NCBI GenBank assembly: GCA_945897565.1
Contig: CAMDFN010000025.1
Span: 1 to 33,132, forward strand
DNA from: Chryseobacterium gleum
Lineage (GTDB): Bacteria > Bacteroidota > Bacteroidia > Flavobacteriales_D > Crocinitomicaceae
Reading direction: 5' to 3'
DNA: 33,132 nucleotides
The position numbers were made by a program, and so were the translations under genes. The stretch's first letter is position 1. Each line of letters starts with the position of its first letter. The notes under the pieces were generated by a model, which was not told the DNA's origin, did no database searches, and worked only from the letters and a program-made list of their open reading frames with translations. Positions 17,279 through 25,842 of the stretch are shown in pieces.

Positions 17279-17914
17279 TTAACGGGTGCTAAATAGTGAA
17301 TTTTTTGGTCTTCTTACCTTTTGAAGGTGCTGGTAATGGTCGTCTGACGCGCGCTTGCCAATTGGGCAGATCAAGACACTGTGCAGGCCTTTTTCCTTGA
17401 GTTCGAGTAAGTCGTCTAAGGCAATTGGGTCAAAGCCTTCCATTGGCGTGGCGTCGAGTTGTAGTATTGCGCAAGCGGTGAGCAATTGCCCAAGCGCAAT
17501 ATAAACTTGCTTGCCATTCCAACTTTTGATATCTTCTGCTGACTTCTGACCAATAGCACTGTGCAGATGATTTCTAAAGCCTTTGATTTGTTCTTCTTGC
17601 ATACTGCGGGTGTCGCGCATGTTGTCTGCATGTTGGTCTAAAAAAGAGGGAGCTAAGTCGTTTTGCGCACAGAGCACGAGCACTGCCGAGGCGTCTACAA
17701 TTTGTTGCTGATTCCAGGCGAGCGTTTTGGTTTTTTCTAGCAGGGCTTTGTCTTCTAGCCAAATAAAGTGGAGGGGCTGCAGGCCATAACTAGTTGGAGT
17801 GAGTTGCAGCACATGTTCTAGCGTTTCTTTATCCTTTGGATCTAAGAGAAATGTAGGATCGTATTTTTTGGTGGCATAGCGCCACTGAAGTGCTTCTATA
17901 AGTTTGCTGTTCAT
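17279..17914 (-). CDS. NAD(P)H-dependent nitroreductase family protein
   Basis: A 211-residue FMN-binding oxidoreductase of the NfsB-like nitroreductase family. The N-terminus shows the classic FMN-contacting ALQWRYATKKYDP. A second conserved segment is LQLTPTSYGLQPLHFIW, and the later part holds ALGQLLTACAILQLDATPMEGFDP, which fits the FMN/dimer region with PMEGFD. The family reduces nitroaromatics, quinones or flavins using NAD(P)H as a homodimer; the physiological substrate is not known. A TACCTTTC element at 17934-17941 is one mismatch from TAnnTTTG and about 20 bases upstream of the ATG. Confidence 0.9.
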   Translation of the reverse strand: MNSKLIEALQWRYATKKYDPTFLLDPKDKETLEHVLQLTPTSYGLQPLHFIWLEDKALLEKTKTLAWNQQQIVDASAVLVLCAQNDLAPSFLDQHADNMRDTRSMQEEQIKGFRNHLHSAIGQKSAEDIKSWNGKQVYIALGQLLTACAILQLDATPMEGFDPIALDDLLELKEKGLHSVLICPIGKRASDDHYQHLQKVRRPKNSLFSTR

Positions 17915-17961
17915 GTTTGAGTTGTGGGTGGGAAAGGTAAAATGAAAAAGAATTTTTCGAC

Positions 17962-18666
17962 TTAATTCATAGGTACTTCGATAACAAGAATTTTCGACTT
18001 TTGTTGGACCTTGATCTCAATTTGCGCTGTGTCTGAAATTCCAATAGCGTCTTTTTGCTGCAAAATTTGTTCACCGATTTGAATTGAACCTTCAATGACC
18101 ATGAGGTAAATGCCGTTTTTTGCCTGTTTGATCGGATAGTTGGCCAGCGCTCCAGCGCTGAACTTACCAACAGAAATCCAGGCATCTTGGTGTATCCAGG
18201 TTTCTACTCCGCTGTGTTGTGGGCCTACAAGTTCGTTAAAAGCACCTTCGGTTAAATTGTATTTTCGTTGCGCATAGCGTGGCGTTACTTGCTTTTGGTT
18301 TGGAAAAATCCAAATTTGAAAAAGGTTCAGTTCTTGGCTTGGGCTAGGATTGTATTCACTGTGATAAATACCAGTGCCCGCAGACATCACTTGTACTTCT
18401 CCGGCATGGATTACCTCACTGAAGCCCATGCTATCTTCGTGTTGAATAGAACCCGCTAAAGGAATGGTGATGATTTCCATGTTGTCGTGAGGGTGCTTTC
18501 CAAAGCCCATGCCGCCCGCAACGATGTCGTCGTTGAGCACGCGCAGCATGCCAAAGTGAATGCGCTCCGGATTATGCCAGGATGCGAAACTAAAAGAGTG
18601 TTTGGCGTTGAGCCAGCCGTGGTCGGCGTGGCCGCGTGATGCAGCAGAATGGAAAATGGTCTTCAT
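17962..18666 (-). CDS. Pirin family protein (YhhW-like bicupin)
   Basis: A 234-residue cupin protein close in length to E. coli YhhW, a quercetin 2,3-dioxygenase-like member of the pirin family. The N-terminal cupin contains the metal ligands in FGKHPHDNMEIITIPLAG (two histidines) and MSAGTGIYHSEYNPS (histidine and glutamate). The family start HSFSFASWHNPERIHFG is also clear. I chose the ATG at 18666 (MKTIFHSAASRGH) because an in-frame start 51 bases upstream adds residues outside the family pattern. Pirins are cytoplasmic metal-binding proteins; an in vivo role here is unknown. It lies 47 bases from the nitroreductase gene, both redox-related. Confidence 0.91.
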   Translation of the reverse strand: MKTIFHSAASRGHADHGWLNAKHSFSFASWHNPERIHFGMLRVLNDDIVAGGMGFGKHPHDNMEIITIPLAGSIQHEDSMGFSEVIHAGEVQVMSAGTGIYHSEYNPSPSQELNLFQIWIFPNQKQVTPRYAQRKYNLTEGAFNELVGPQHSGVETWIHQDAWISVGKFSAGALANYPIKQAKNGIYLMVIEGSIQIGEQILQQKDAIGISDTAQIEIKVQQKSKILVIEVPMN

Positions 18667-18777
18667 TGTGTTTTTGATGCAAAGTAAAGCACAGAAAGGT
18701 GCGTAATTCAATAACACATGTTAATTCTTTTTGTTGGGAGTTGTTGGTCATTGCTAGAAATTGTGCAATTTCGTTTT

Positions 18778-20217
18778 ATGGTATTGAGTCGTTTTTGGCT
18801 GGTCATTTTCATCAGCTCTATTTTATTTGTCCTTTTTGCTGTTTTCTCAGGACAGTTTTACAGTATTGATTACGTCTTGAACGGTAAAAAAGACGACCCC
18901 ATTCTCATCAAAGAAACCTACAAATGGAAATTGCCTTCCGAGGTAAAACTTGGCCTGAAGACAGCACCTGATGGCACTTTTATCTTGAACAAAAACGCAA
19001 AAGACGCAGACACAACTTACGTCATCAAAGAAAAGACGGTCATGATTTACTCGGGTGTACAGAAATCAGATGGTTTGCTGGTGACTGCTAAAAATAGTTT
19101 GTTCGATCTTATTTTACCCTTAATGGCTTATTTGGCCTTCTTTGCGGGCATCATGCAGCTGCTCATCGATTCTGGCGCTACCGAAAGGCTAGCCAAGCGC
19201 CTGAGTCCGTTTTTTTCTAAGGTGTTTCCGCAGGTGCCGGCAGGGCATCCTTCAATCACCTACATGACCATGAATTTTTCGGCCAATTTTTTAGGTCTTG
19301 ACTCCGCCGCCACGCCTTTTGGGCTCAAGGCCATGGAAAGTTTGCAAGAACTCAATTCAGATAAAGAACGAGCCTCAGATGCCCAAATTATGTTTTTGTG
19401 CTTGCATGCCGCTGGCCTCACGCTCATCCCGACTTCTATTATCGGTTACCGCGCTGCAGCTAACGCCGCCAATCCGGCCGATGTCATGTTGCCGTGTATC
19501 ATTACCTCATTTATTGGCACACTCGCAGCCTTCTTTATAGTGGGTTTGCGCCAACGCATCTCCTTTAAAAGCGGCTTGCTTTTGGGCGTTATCATGGGCA
19601 TTATCGGGGCAATTTTTGGCTTGCTATTCTATGTGGGCTCACTCAATTTGGTAGAGAAAAATTATTTTACAGGTAACTTTTCGGGCATTTTATTGTTTGC
19701 AATTATTTTGCTTACCCTCCTTTTTGCTTTCAAAAACGAAGCGCGTTTCAAAGAGAAAGACACAACTGTTTTTGATGCGTTTGTAGAGGGAGCTCGCTCT
19801 GGGCTCGACACCGGCGTCAAGATTTTCCCTTACGTGTTGGGCATGCTTGTGGCCATCTCCGTCTTCAGGAATTCAGGTTTATTTGAACTCATAGCTGGTG
19901 GTATTTCGGAAGCATTTCGATATGTAGGCGTAAGTAAAGAAATCACTGACTCACTTCCGGTTGCGTTGCTCAGGCCCTTTAGTAGTTCGGGCTCGCGGGG
20001 CTTTATGCTCGATGCCATGAATCAGTTTGGTCCGGATAGTTTAGCGGGGCGTTTGTCTTCTATTTTTCAGTGTTCAGCTGAAACTACTTTTTATGTAATT
20101 GCAGTTTATTTTGGCTCCATTAACGTGCGCAATACGCGCTACACACTCGGCACCATGCTTTTGGTGGACCTCATTTGTGTACTCACTGCTATTGGCGTAG
20201 CACTTTGGTTTTTTTAA
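18778..20217 (+). CDS. Fused SpmA/SpmB-like nucleoside-recognition (Gate) domain membrane protein
   Basis: A 479-residue polytopic membrane protein with two Gate (nucleoside recognition) halves joined: the first around FFAGIMQLLIDSGATERLAK...TMNFSANFLGLDSAATPFG (SpmA-like), the second around GARSGLDTGVKIFPYVLGML...LLRPFSSSGSRGFM (SpmB-like). In spore formers these are separate spore maturation proteins; fused versions occur in non-sporulating Bacteroidota, probably as transporters of unknown substrate. A soluble stretch of about 70 residues follows the first helix. The start is uncertain: the ATG at 18778 (MVLSRFWLVIFIS) resembles the usual N-terminus, while an in-frame ATG at 18718 would add 20 residues. 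The next gene starts 1 base after its stop. Confidence 0.85.
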   Translation: MVLSRFWLVIFISSILFVLFAVFSGQFYSIDYVLNGKKDDPILIKETYKWKLPSEVKLGLKTAPDGTFILNKNAKDADTTYVIKEKTVMIYSGVQKSDGLLVTAKNSLFDLILPLMAYLAFFAGIMQLLIDSGATERLAKRLSPFFSKVFPQVPAGHPSITYMTMNFSANFLGLDSAATPFGLKAMESLQELNSDKERASDAQIMFLCLHAAGLTLIPTSIIGYRAAANAANPADVMLPCIITSFIGTLAAFFIVGLRQRISFKSGLLLGVIMGIIGAIFGLLFYVGSLNLVEKNYFTGNFSGILLFAIILLTLLFAFKNEARFKEKDTTVFDAFVEGARSGLDTGVKIFPYVLGMLVAISVFRNSGLFELIAGGISEAFRYVGVSKEITDSLPVALLRPFSSSGSRGFMLDAMNQFGPDSLAGRLSSIFQCSAETTFYVIAVYFGSINVRNTRYTLGTMLLVDLICVLTAIGVALWFF

Positions 20218-20218
20218 G

Positions 20219-20644
20219 ATGAAAGAAAATTCACTTTCGTATCCTTCGTTGGTCATCCTCGCTTGGGCAAAAGCAGTGGAGGGGCATCAGACGCTCCAAA
20301 ATTGGCTCCAAGAAAACGGTTATCTAGAACTCTGGATGGCAAGCCAGGCCATTCGCCTGCACGATCCAGCACGGCAGTGGTTGCTCAAAAATGGCTACCC
20401 TGAATTAATGGCCATGATCTCTGCTGCAGAAGGGGATGAAAAAGCCCAAAAATGGCTACAGCAATTTGGTTACGACGTACTGTATCATATGGCAATGGCT
20501 GTTGAACACGAACAAGAAAGTTGGTTTTGGCTCAGGAAAAATACAAGCCCAGAGTTGATCATTTTGGCCAAATCAATTCAGGTTGTTAAGGACCGCATTG
20601 AGGAAAACCACAATGACGTCCATGCCATACACAAAGATTTATAG
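20219..20644 (+). CDS. Small protein built of 25-residue tandem helical repeats, function unknown
   Basis: I do not recognise this 141-residue protein. It consists almost wholly of five tandem units: about 8-34, 35-59, 60-84, 85-109 and 110-133. The pattern is YxxLxxxxxAxxxxxxAxxWLxxNG; for example unit 2 starts YLELWMASQA and ends QWLLKNG, unit 3 starts YPELMAMISA and ends KWLQQFG. Each unit would fit two short helices, an alpha-solenoid too short for TPR (34) or Sel1 (36). There is no signal peptide or membrane helix, so it should be cytoplasmic. It starts 1 base after the SpmA/SpmB-like gene and is convergent with pdhC, so its partner may be that membrane protein. Confidence 0.75.
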   Translation: MKENSLSYPSLVILAWAKAVEGHQTLQNWLQENGYLELWMASQAIRLHDPARQWLLKNGYPELMAMISAAEGDEKAQKWLQQFGYDVLYHMAMAVEHEQESWFWLRKNTSPELIILAKSIQVVKDRIEENHNDVHAIHKDL

Positions 20645-20665
20645 GAAAGTGTTCTTGCGAAATAC

Positions 20666-21928
20666 TTAGAGCAACATTGCAGCGGGCTGCTCCATGTAGG
20701 TCTTGAACGTTTGCAAGAAGGCTGCACCAGAAGCACCATCTACAGCGCGGTGGTCACAAGAAAGCGTTACTTTCATGACGTTGCCAGGTACAACCTGACC
20801 GTTTTTAACCACAGGAACTTCTTTGATGCCACCAATGGCCAAAATACAAGCGTCTGGCGGATTCACAATTGCAGTAAATGATTCAATTCCGAACATACCG
20901 AGGTTAGAAATGGTGAAGGTGTTGCCTTCCCAGTCGCTTGGTTGTAATTTTTTGTCTTTTGCTTTTTGCGCGTATTCGCGTACTTCGGCAGAAATTTGCA
21001 TGAGGCCCTTGCCATCTGCAAAGCGCACAACGGGAACAAGCAAACCGTCTTCTACAGCAACAGCAACACCAATATTGACGTGCTCGTTGCGGCGAATGAA
21101 GTCGCCCATCCAGGCGCTGTTCACAGCGGGGTGCTTGCGCAAAGCCATGGCAACTGCTTTAATGACCATATCGTTGTAAGAAACCTTTACGCCCTCAAGA
21201 CTGTTGAGGCCTTTGCGCGTTGCAATCGCTGCATCCATGTCGATGTCTAAAGTGAGGTAGAAGTGAGGCGCAGTGAATTTGCTTTCTGCCAAACGGCGCG
21301 CAATTGTTTTGCGCATTTGCGAAACAGGCTCGTCAGTAAAAGAAACTCTTCCGGCAGGTGCTGCAGTGTAAGCAGGCGCATTGGCAGCTGGGGTGTACGG
21401 CACATAATGATCGACATCGCGCTTGACGATACGACCGTTTTCGCCAGTTCCACCAACTGTATGAATATCGATGCCGCGTTCTGTCGCCATTTTTTTGGCT
21501 AATGGAGAAGCAAAAACACGATCTGAGTTGTTGGCTAAGGCAATTGGTGCTGCAACAGGTGCTGCAACTGGAGTAGGGATAGGTGTAGGTTCGCTTGCGG
21601 CAACCGGTGCAGTTGTTGCTGTTGGAGCAGGTGCTGGAGCACTTGAAGCTGGCGCGCCAGCGGTGGCTAAAAGGCTAGAGATGTCTTCTCCGGCTTCACC
21701 GATAATGGCAAGTACGCTGTTGACAGGTGCTGCTTTTCCGGTCTCTACACCAATGTGTAACAAAACACCGTCGTAAAAAGACTCAAATTCCATGGTGGCT
21801 TTGTCTGTTTCGATCTCGGCGAGTACTTCGCCAGATTTAACTGCATCACCAACGTTTTTTGTCCAGGCAGCAACAACACCTTCGGTCATGGTGTCGCTTA
21901 ATTTGGGCATGTATACTACTTCAGCCAT
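20666..21928 (-). CDS. pdhC: Pyruvate dehydrogenase complex E2, dihydrolipoamide acetyltransferase
   Basis: A 420-residue E2 subunit. Residues 1-77 are a lipoyl domain with the lipoylated K43 in EIETDKATMEFES. An alanine/proline-rich flexible linker (about 89-133) is followed by the peripheral-subunit-binding domain (RVFASPLAKKMATERGIDIH...GRIVKRDVD, about 137-173), a second linker and the catalytic acetyltransferase domain with H393 and D397 in SCDHRAVDG. There is only one lipoyl domain. It transfers acetyl groups to CoA and forms the core of the complex. It lies 17 bases downstream of pdhA in the same operon; the E1 beta and E3 genes are not in the window. Confidence 0.95.
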   Translation of the reverse strand: MAEVVYMPKLSDTMTEGVVAAWTKNVGDAVKSGEVLAEIETDKATMEFESFYDGVLLHIGVETGKAAPVNSVLAIIGEAGEDISSLLATAGAPASSAPAPAPTATTAPVAASEPTPIPTPVAAPVAAPIALANNSDRVFASPLAKKMATERGIDIHTVGGTGENGRIVKRDVDHYVPYTPAANAPAYTAAPAGRVSFTDEPVSQMRKTIARRLAESKFTAPHFYLTLDIDMDAAIATRKGLNSLEGVKVSYNDMVIKAVAMALRKHPAVNSAWMGDFIRRNEHVNIGVAVAVEDGLLVPVVRFADGKGLMQISAEVREYAQKAKDKKLQPSDWEGNTFTISNLGMFGIESFTAIVNPPDACILAIGGIKEVPVVKNGQVVPGNVMKVTLSCDHRAVDGASGAAFLQTFKTYMEQPAAMLL

Positions 21929-21945
21929 GTCTTTTTATTTGGGTT

Positions 21946-22968
21946 TTAGTATTCTTTGATATATGGGTATTCAGTTTGCGAGTAAACGTCTTCGTAGAGC
22001 TCATGCGCTTCAGGGTACGGAGAGTTTTCTGCAAATGCAACGGCTTCTTCAACTTCTTTTTTAACCCAGGCATCGATATCCGTGAGTTCTTTTTCAGATA
22101 ACCATTTTTGAGCGTTGATCACGCTAAGGCAGTGCTCAATTGGGTCTTGTTGCATCCATTCGGCAACTTCATCTTTGGTGCGGTATTTTTGTGGATCAGA
22201 CATCGAGTGTCCTTTATAGCGGTAGGTACGGATGTCGAGTAAAGTTGGCCCTTCGCCGTTTCTGGCACGTGTTGCCGCTTCCTCAATGGCTTCGTGCACA
22301 GATTCTGGACGCATGCCGTTGACAATTTTGGATGGCATGCCATAAGAAAGGCCGATTTGAGAAAGGTCGGTGACGTTAGTGGTGCGCTCTACGGATGTTC
22401 CCATGGCGTAGTTGTTATTTTCGATAATGAAAATGACGGGAATTTTCCAAGTCATGGCCATGTTGAAGGTTTCGTGGAGCATGCCCTGACGCACTGCGCC
22501 ATCGCCCATAGAAACAAATGCTACATTTTTAGTGCCCTTGTACATTTCTGCAAAAGCCACACCAGCGCCCATTCCAATTTGCGCACCCACTATCCCGTGG
22601 CCTCCCATGAAATTGACTTTTTTGTCAAAGAAGTGCATAGAGCCACCTTTTCCTTTGGAACACCCTGTGCTGCGGCCATAGAGTTCGGCCATGAGCACAC
22701 GCGGGTCTGTACCTAAAGCAATTGGATGTGCGTGGTCGCGGTAGGCGGTCATGTGTTTGTCGTCAGGTTGGCAAGCACTCGCTGTACCCACTACAATGGC
22801 TTCTTGTCCAATGTAGAGGTGGCAGAATCCGCCAAATTTTTGTTGAATGTAAAGTTGACCTGTTTTGTCTTCAAATTTGCGGATCAAGAGCATGTCTTTG
22901 TACCACTTGACATAGGTTTCTTTCGAAAATTTAGGCTTGTCTGAACTTTTAACGGCTTTTGCGCACAT
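21946..22968 (-). CDS. pdhA: Pyruvate dehydrogenase E1 component, alpha subunit
   Basis: A 340-residue thiamine-diphosphate enzyme subunit. The ThDP motif is GDGAVRQGMLHETFNMAMTW, extending to IIENNNYAMG; the alpha-subunit segment GGKGGSMHFFDK-like (SKGKGGSMHFFDKK) and YRYKGHSMSDPQKYR are diagnostic of pyruvate rather than branched-chain E1 alpha. It needs a beta subunit, which must be elsewhere in the genome. The start at 22968 (MCAKAVKSSDKPKF) is followed by the family motif KWYKDMLLIRKFEDK. A perfect TATATTTG element lies 21 bases upstream. Confidence 0.95.
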   Translation of the reverse strand: MCAKAVKSSDKPKFSKETYVKWYKDMLLIRKFEDKTGQLYIQQKFGGFCHLYIGQEAIVVGTASACQPDDKHMTAYRDHAHPIALGTDPRVLMAELYGRSTGCSKGKGGSMHFFDKKVNFMGGHGIVGAQIGMGAGVAFAEMYKGTKNVAFVSMGDGAVRQGMLHETFNMAMTWKIPVIFIIENNNYAMGTSVERTTNVTDLSQIGLSYGMPSKIVNGMRPESVHEAIEEAATRARNGEGPTLLDIRTYRYKGHSMSDPQKYRTKDEVAEWMQQDPIEHCLSVINAQKWLSEKELTDIDAWVKKEVEEAVAFAENSPYPEAHELYEDVYSQTEYPYIKEY

Positions 22969-22989
22969 AACTTCTTTTTTTATCGGTCA

Positions 22990-22997
22990 CAAATATA
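22990..22997 (-). promoter_or_regulatory. -7 promoter element of the pdhA-pdhC operon
   Basis: TATATTTG on the minus strand is a perfect TAnnTTTG match. A TTG at 23020-23022 lies 22 bases upstream as a possible -33 element. The predicted leader before the pdhA ATG is about 17-18 bases, so this mRNA, unlike several others here, has a normal short leader. Confidence 0.7.
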
Positions 22998-23052
22998 CAA
23001 ATGATTCACAAACTATGCTCAAAATGTCAGTTTTACACTAAGTGTTTTCCTT

Positions 23053-23901
23053 TTAAAGTTCGCGCTTCAAATAGGGCTTGATTTGACGCAGGGGCATGCT
23101 GAAAGTAATCGTACCAAATGAGTAAGGCGCTACTTCGTATTGATTGTAGTAAAAGGTGACCCTGTCTTTTGTGAAAAGAAAATTATCTGGGCAAAAAAAG
23201 CCGTTTTCGAACCAAAAATCGGTTTCATTAAACGCAATGGTGCTAGATATACCAACCGCTTTTCTAAATGCTGCTTCTGCAAGAGATAGCAAACCCTTTT
23301 CTTGCTTGAAAAAATCATTGAGGTGTAGTTCTTTGCCAGTGGATTTATCAAAATGATAATTGCCAGTACCGTATGAGCCATGCGCACCTCCTTGGTACAT
23401 ACTCGAAGTATTCAGCAGCGTCGCAAAACTATTCCTTGTCGCATCAATTTCATAAGATTCTTCAATATTCCACACCATATTGAGTTCGTCCTCATCATAT
23501 TGCTTGGCCTCTTTCTTAAAGTTTTCAAGCGAGCGCTTGATCAGTGCGGTAGTGAGCGGTCCTTTGTGAGAAGGAGCGTCCATAGTGCTGTACAAGAAAG
23601 CACGAATTTTACCGTTGATAGCGACCTGCCATTTGGCTAATTCGTTTGCTTCATTGTAAAATTGATAAGAAATTTTAGACCATTGTTTGTCCCATTTTTC
23701 GACAACTTTTCTTTTGGAAATCAGGATGCTATCTGCGCCTGAAATGAGTAAGGTGGTGTCTCTAGGGCTGACTTCATTTGTTTGCTCCTTTTTTGCTTCC
23801 TCCTTTTCAGATTGACTTGTTTTTTTGGATTTAGCTTGGGTCTGGCAAGCAAACACCACCAAAAGCGAAAGAACGAGGGCGCGGTTGATTTTAAGCTTCA
23901 T
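23053..23901 (-). CDS. DUF3298-type (RsiV-like) probable lipoprotein
   Basis: A 282-residue exported protein. The N-terminus MKLKINRALVLSLLVVFAC is a lipoprotein signal with cysteine C19 after VVFA, then a charged, lysine/glutamate-rich linker to about residue 48. The remainder fits the DUF4163/DUF3298 pair: YQFYNEANELAKWQVAING upstream, SSMYQGGAHGSYGTGNYHFD in the middle and a C-terminal FYYNQYEVAPYSFGTITFSM. In RsiV-like proteins this module binds ligands such as lysozyme; that role here is inference. It overlaps the end of lgt by 11 bases (the lgt stop TAA lies within the first codons), so it is translationally coupled to the enzyme that would lipidate it. Confidence 0.82.
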   Translation of the reverse strand: MKLKINRALVLSLLVVFACQTQAKSKKTSQSEKEEAKKEQTNEVSPRDTTLLISGADSILISKRKVVEKWDKQWSKISYQFYNEANELAKWQVAINGKIRAFLYSTMDAPSHKGPLTTALIKRSLENFKKEAKQYDEDELNMVWNIEESYEIDATRNSFATLLNTSSMYQGGAHGSYGTGNYHFDKSTGKELHLNDFFKQEKGLLSLAEAAFRKAVGISSTIAFNETDFWFENGFFCPDNFLFTKDRVTFYYNQYEVAPYSFGTITFSMPLRQIKPYLKREL

Positions 23902-24742
23902 TTGTAGATGTTTTAGTGGATTTGACCATCAAGTAAACCCCTGCGATCACAAGCGGAATACTCAATATTTGGCCTGTATTGAGGAGTAAAGTGTAGTCGC
24001 GGGCGGTTTGGCCCAGTTTGAAAAACTCGCAAATGATGCGCGAACCAAAAATCAGGATCAGAAAACTGCCAAAGACAAAGCCAGGTTGCTGCCATTTTTT
24101 GAGTTTCCAATAAAGGTAAAGCAAGACGCCAAATGAGATGAAATAACAGATGGCCTCATAAAGCTGTGCTGGATGGCGTGGTGTGGGGTCGTAGTTGCCA
24201 ATGGCTTCGTTAAAGAAATACGCGAATTCAAAAGCCCAAGGCACATCTGTAACGTAACCAACCATTTCGTGATTGACGAGGTTGCCAAGTCTGATAAAGG
24301 TAGCAGCAATGGCAATAGGGGCCGCGATGCGGTCGAGAATCCAGATGTAGGGACGCTTCGATACTTTTTTCGTGAAAATAAAAAGTGCAATGAGAATTGC
24401 GACGGCTGCACCATGGCTGGCCAAACCGCCCTCCCAGATTTTGATGATGTCTCCAGGATGCGAAAAGTAGCCGCGGTCTACGATTTGCCCGTGTTCGATT
24501 TTGTCCCAGTAAGGTCCGTAAAAAAGTACATGCCCTAAGCGCGCACCGAGAATGGTAGCCAGTACCATGTAGGTGACAAGTGTATCGAGTACTTTGTCTT
24601 CTACTTGTTCAGCACGGAACATTTTACGGATCACAAAATAACCCATGACGATGCCCGACACAAAGAGTAGGCCGTACAGATTTGGGGTGCGCCAACCGTC
24701 AATAAGTTGTGAATCAACGGCCCAATGAATAGATAGTATCAT
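23891..24742 (-). CDS. lgt: Prolipoprotein diacylglyceryl transferase
   Basis: A 283-residue inner-membrane enzyme that adds diacylglycerol to the lipobox cysteine of prolipoproteins. Conserved segments are ARLGHVLFYGPYW, IWEGGLASHGAAVAI, the Lgt signature RLGNLVNHEMVGYVTDVPW, PRHPAQLYEAICYF and GSRIICEFFK, spread over about seven hydrophobic helices. The start gives an ATGA overlap with the trhO stop. The adjacent downstream gene encodes a probable lipoprotein substrate. Confidence 0.95.
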   Translation of the reverse strand: MILSIHWAVDSQLIDGWRTPNLYGLLFVSGIVMGYFVIRKMFRAEQVEDKVLDTLVTYMVLATILGARLGHVLFYGPYWDKIEHGQIVDRGYFSHPGDIIKIWEGGLASHGAAVAILIALFIFTKKVSKRPYIWILDRIAAPIAIAATFIRLGNLVNHEMVGYVTDVPWAFEFAYFFNEAIGNYDPTPRHPAQLYEAICYFISFGVLLYLYWKLKKWQQPGFVFGSFLILIFGSRIICEFFKLGQTARDYTLLLNTGQILSIPLVIAGVYLMVKSTKTSTNEA

Positions 24743-25842
24743 GTGTTTTGATTTTGGAGCGCTTGGTCAATGAGCGCTTGTGGTTTTTCTTGGTGGCCTT
24801 GAAAAGGAAGCGCTGCTGAACGTCCTTTCTTGAAAATCAGATTGCTTTTATCTTTACCCTTGCGCAATTCTTTTTGTTGTTCGAGTGGAAGGTGAATGAT
24901 GTCAATACAAGCCTCGCTACAGCAATTCTCCATCTTTTCTTTACAAGCTTCGCACTGAATAAACAACAAATGACAAGCCTCATTGAGGCAATTGGTGTGC
25001 GTGTCGGCAGGGCTGCCGCATTGATGGCAAACCGCGATGACATCTGGGGTAATGCGTTCGCCTCGGCGTTCGTCAAAAACAAAGTTTTTACCAATAAATT
25101 TGTTTTCGATTCCTTGTTCTTTGCAATCGTTGGCATACTTAATGATACCGCCTTCTAATTGGTGCACGTTGGCAAAACCACGGTGCTTGAACCAAGCCGA
25201 TGCTTTCTCGCAGCGCACGCCTCCGGTGCAATACATCACAATATTTTTGTCTTCGTTGCCTTTGAGAACGGTTTGTTCGATAAACGGCAAGGATTCTCTA
25301 AAGGTATCGACATCTGGCAGCACAGCCCCTTTGAAATGGCCAACTTCCCATTCGTAGTGGTTGCGAAAATCGATCAGTAAGGTATTGGGGTCGTCGGTGA
25401 GGGCATTAAATGCCGCCGCATCTAAATGAACGCCTTTGTTGGTGACATCAAAAGTAGTGTCATTGAGGCCATCAGCCAAAATTTTGGACCGCACTTTGAT
25501 TTTGAGCTTTAAAAATGGAAATTCAGCTTCGGCGTCGTCTACGGCAAAATTGAGTCTAATGCCATTCAAAAAATCAATTTCATAGAGCTCTTCGCGAAAA
25601 CGACTAAGATTGGCTGTGGGTACTGCAATTTGCGCATTGATACCCTCTTTGGCCACATATATGCGCCCAACAATATCGAGCTTAGACCATTCCAAATAGA
25701 GTTTGTTCCGAAATGCGTGTGGGTCTAAAATGTGCGCGTATTGATAAAACGAGATGGTGATGTATTCGTGCCCAATGGCAAGCAATTGTTTTTCTAAAGA
25801 GGCGCTGTCAAGTGTGTTCCAGAGTTGCATTTTTTCATTCAT
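24739..25842 (-). CDS. trhO: tRNA uridine-34 hydroxylase, rhodanese-type (TrhO/YceA family)
   Basis: A 367-residue cytoplasmic protein of the TrhO family, which hydroxylates U34 of tRNAs to make 5-hydroxyuridine. The N-terminal ferredoxin-like domain ends around FPFLKLKIKVRSK. The rhodanese domain carries DFRNHYEWEVGHFKGA and the catalytic C205 in CTGGVRCEKAS. The C-terminal part has a cysteine-rich cluster (CHQCG...CEACKEKMENCC) that could bind zinc, then a basic tail. I chose the ATG at 25842, which overlaps the dapD stop as TAATG; a further upstream in-frame start would lie inside dapD. It overlaps lgt by 4 bases. Confidence 0.92.
   Translation of the reverse strand: MNEKMQLWNTLDSASLEKQLLAIGHEYITISFYQYAHILDPHAFRNKLYLEWSKLDIVGRIYVAKEGINAQIAVPTANLSRFREELYEIDFLNGIRLNFAVDDAEAEFPFLKLKIKVRSKILADGLNDTTFDVTNKGVHLDAAAFNALTDDPNTLLIDFRNHYEWEVGHFKGAVLPDVDTFRESLPFIEQTVLKGNEDKNIVMYCTGGVRCEKASAWFKHRGFANVHQLEGGIIKYANDCKEQGIENKFIGKNFVFDERRGERITPDVIAVCHQCGSPADTHTNCLNEACHLLFIQCEACKEKMENCCSEACIDIIHLPLEQQKELRKGKDKSNLIFKKGRSAALPFQGHQEKPQALIDQALQNQNT

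Noticed and set aside
18718..18777. Upstream ATG for the SpmA/SpmB-like gene (20 extra residues)
   Set aside because: The extra segment is not typical of the family; kept as an alternative only because no promoter decides the case.
21471..21776. Open frame opposite the pdhC linker, rich in Gly/Ala/Val
   Set aside because: It is the antisense shadow of the alanine/proline-rich linker of E2; no motif, start context or promoter supports it.
23028..23052. Possible terminator (ACACT / AGTGT) after the lipoprotein gene
   Set aside because: Only a 5-bp stem with a one-base loop and no proper U-tract; not convincing.
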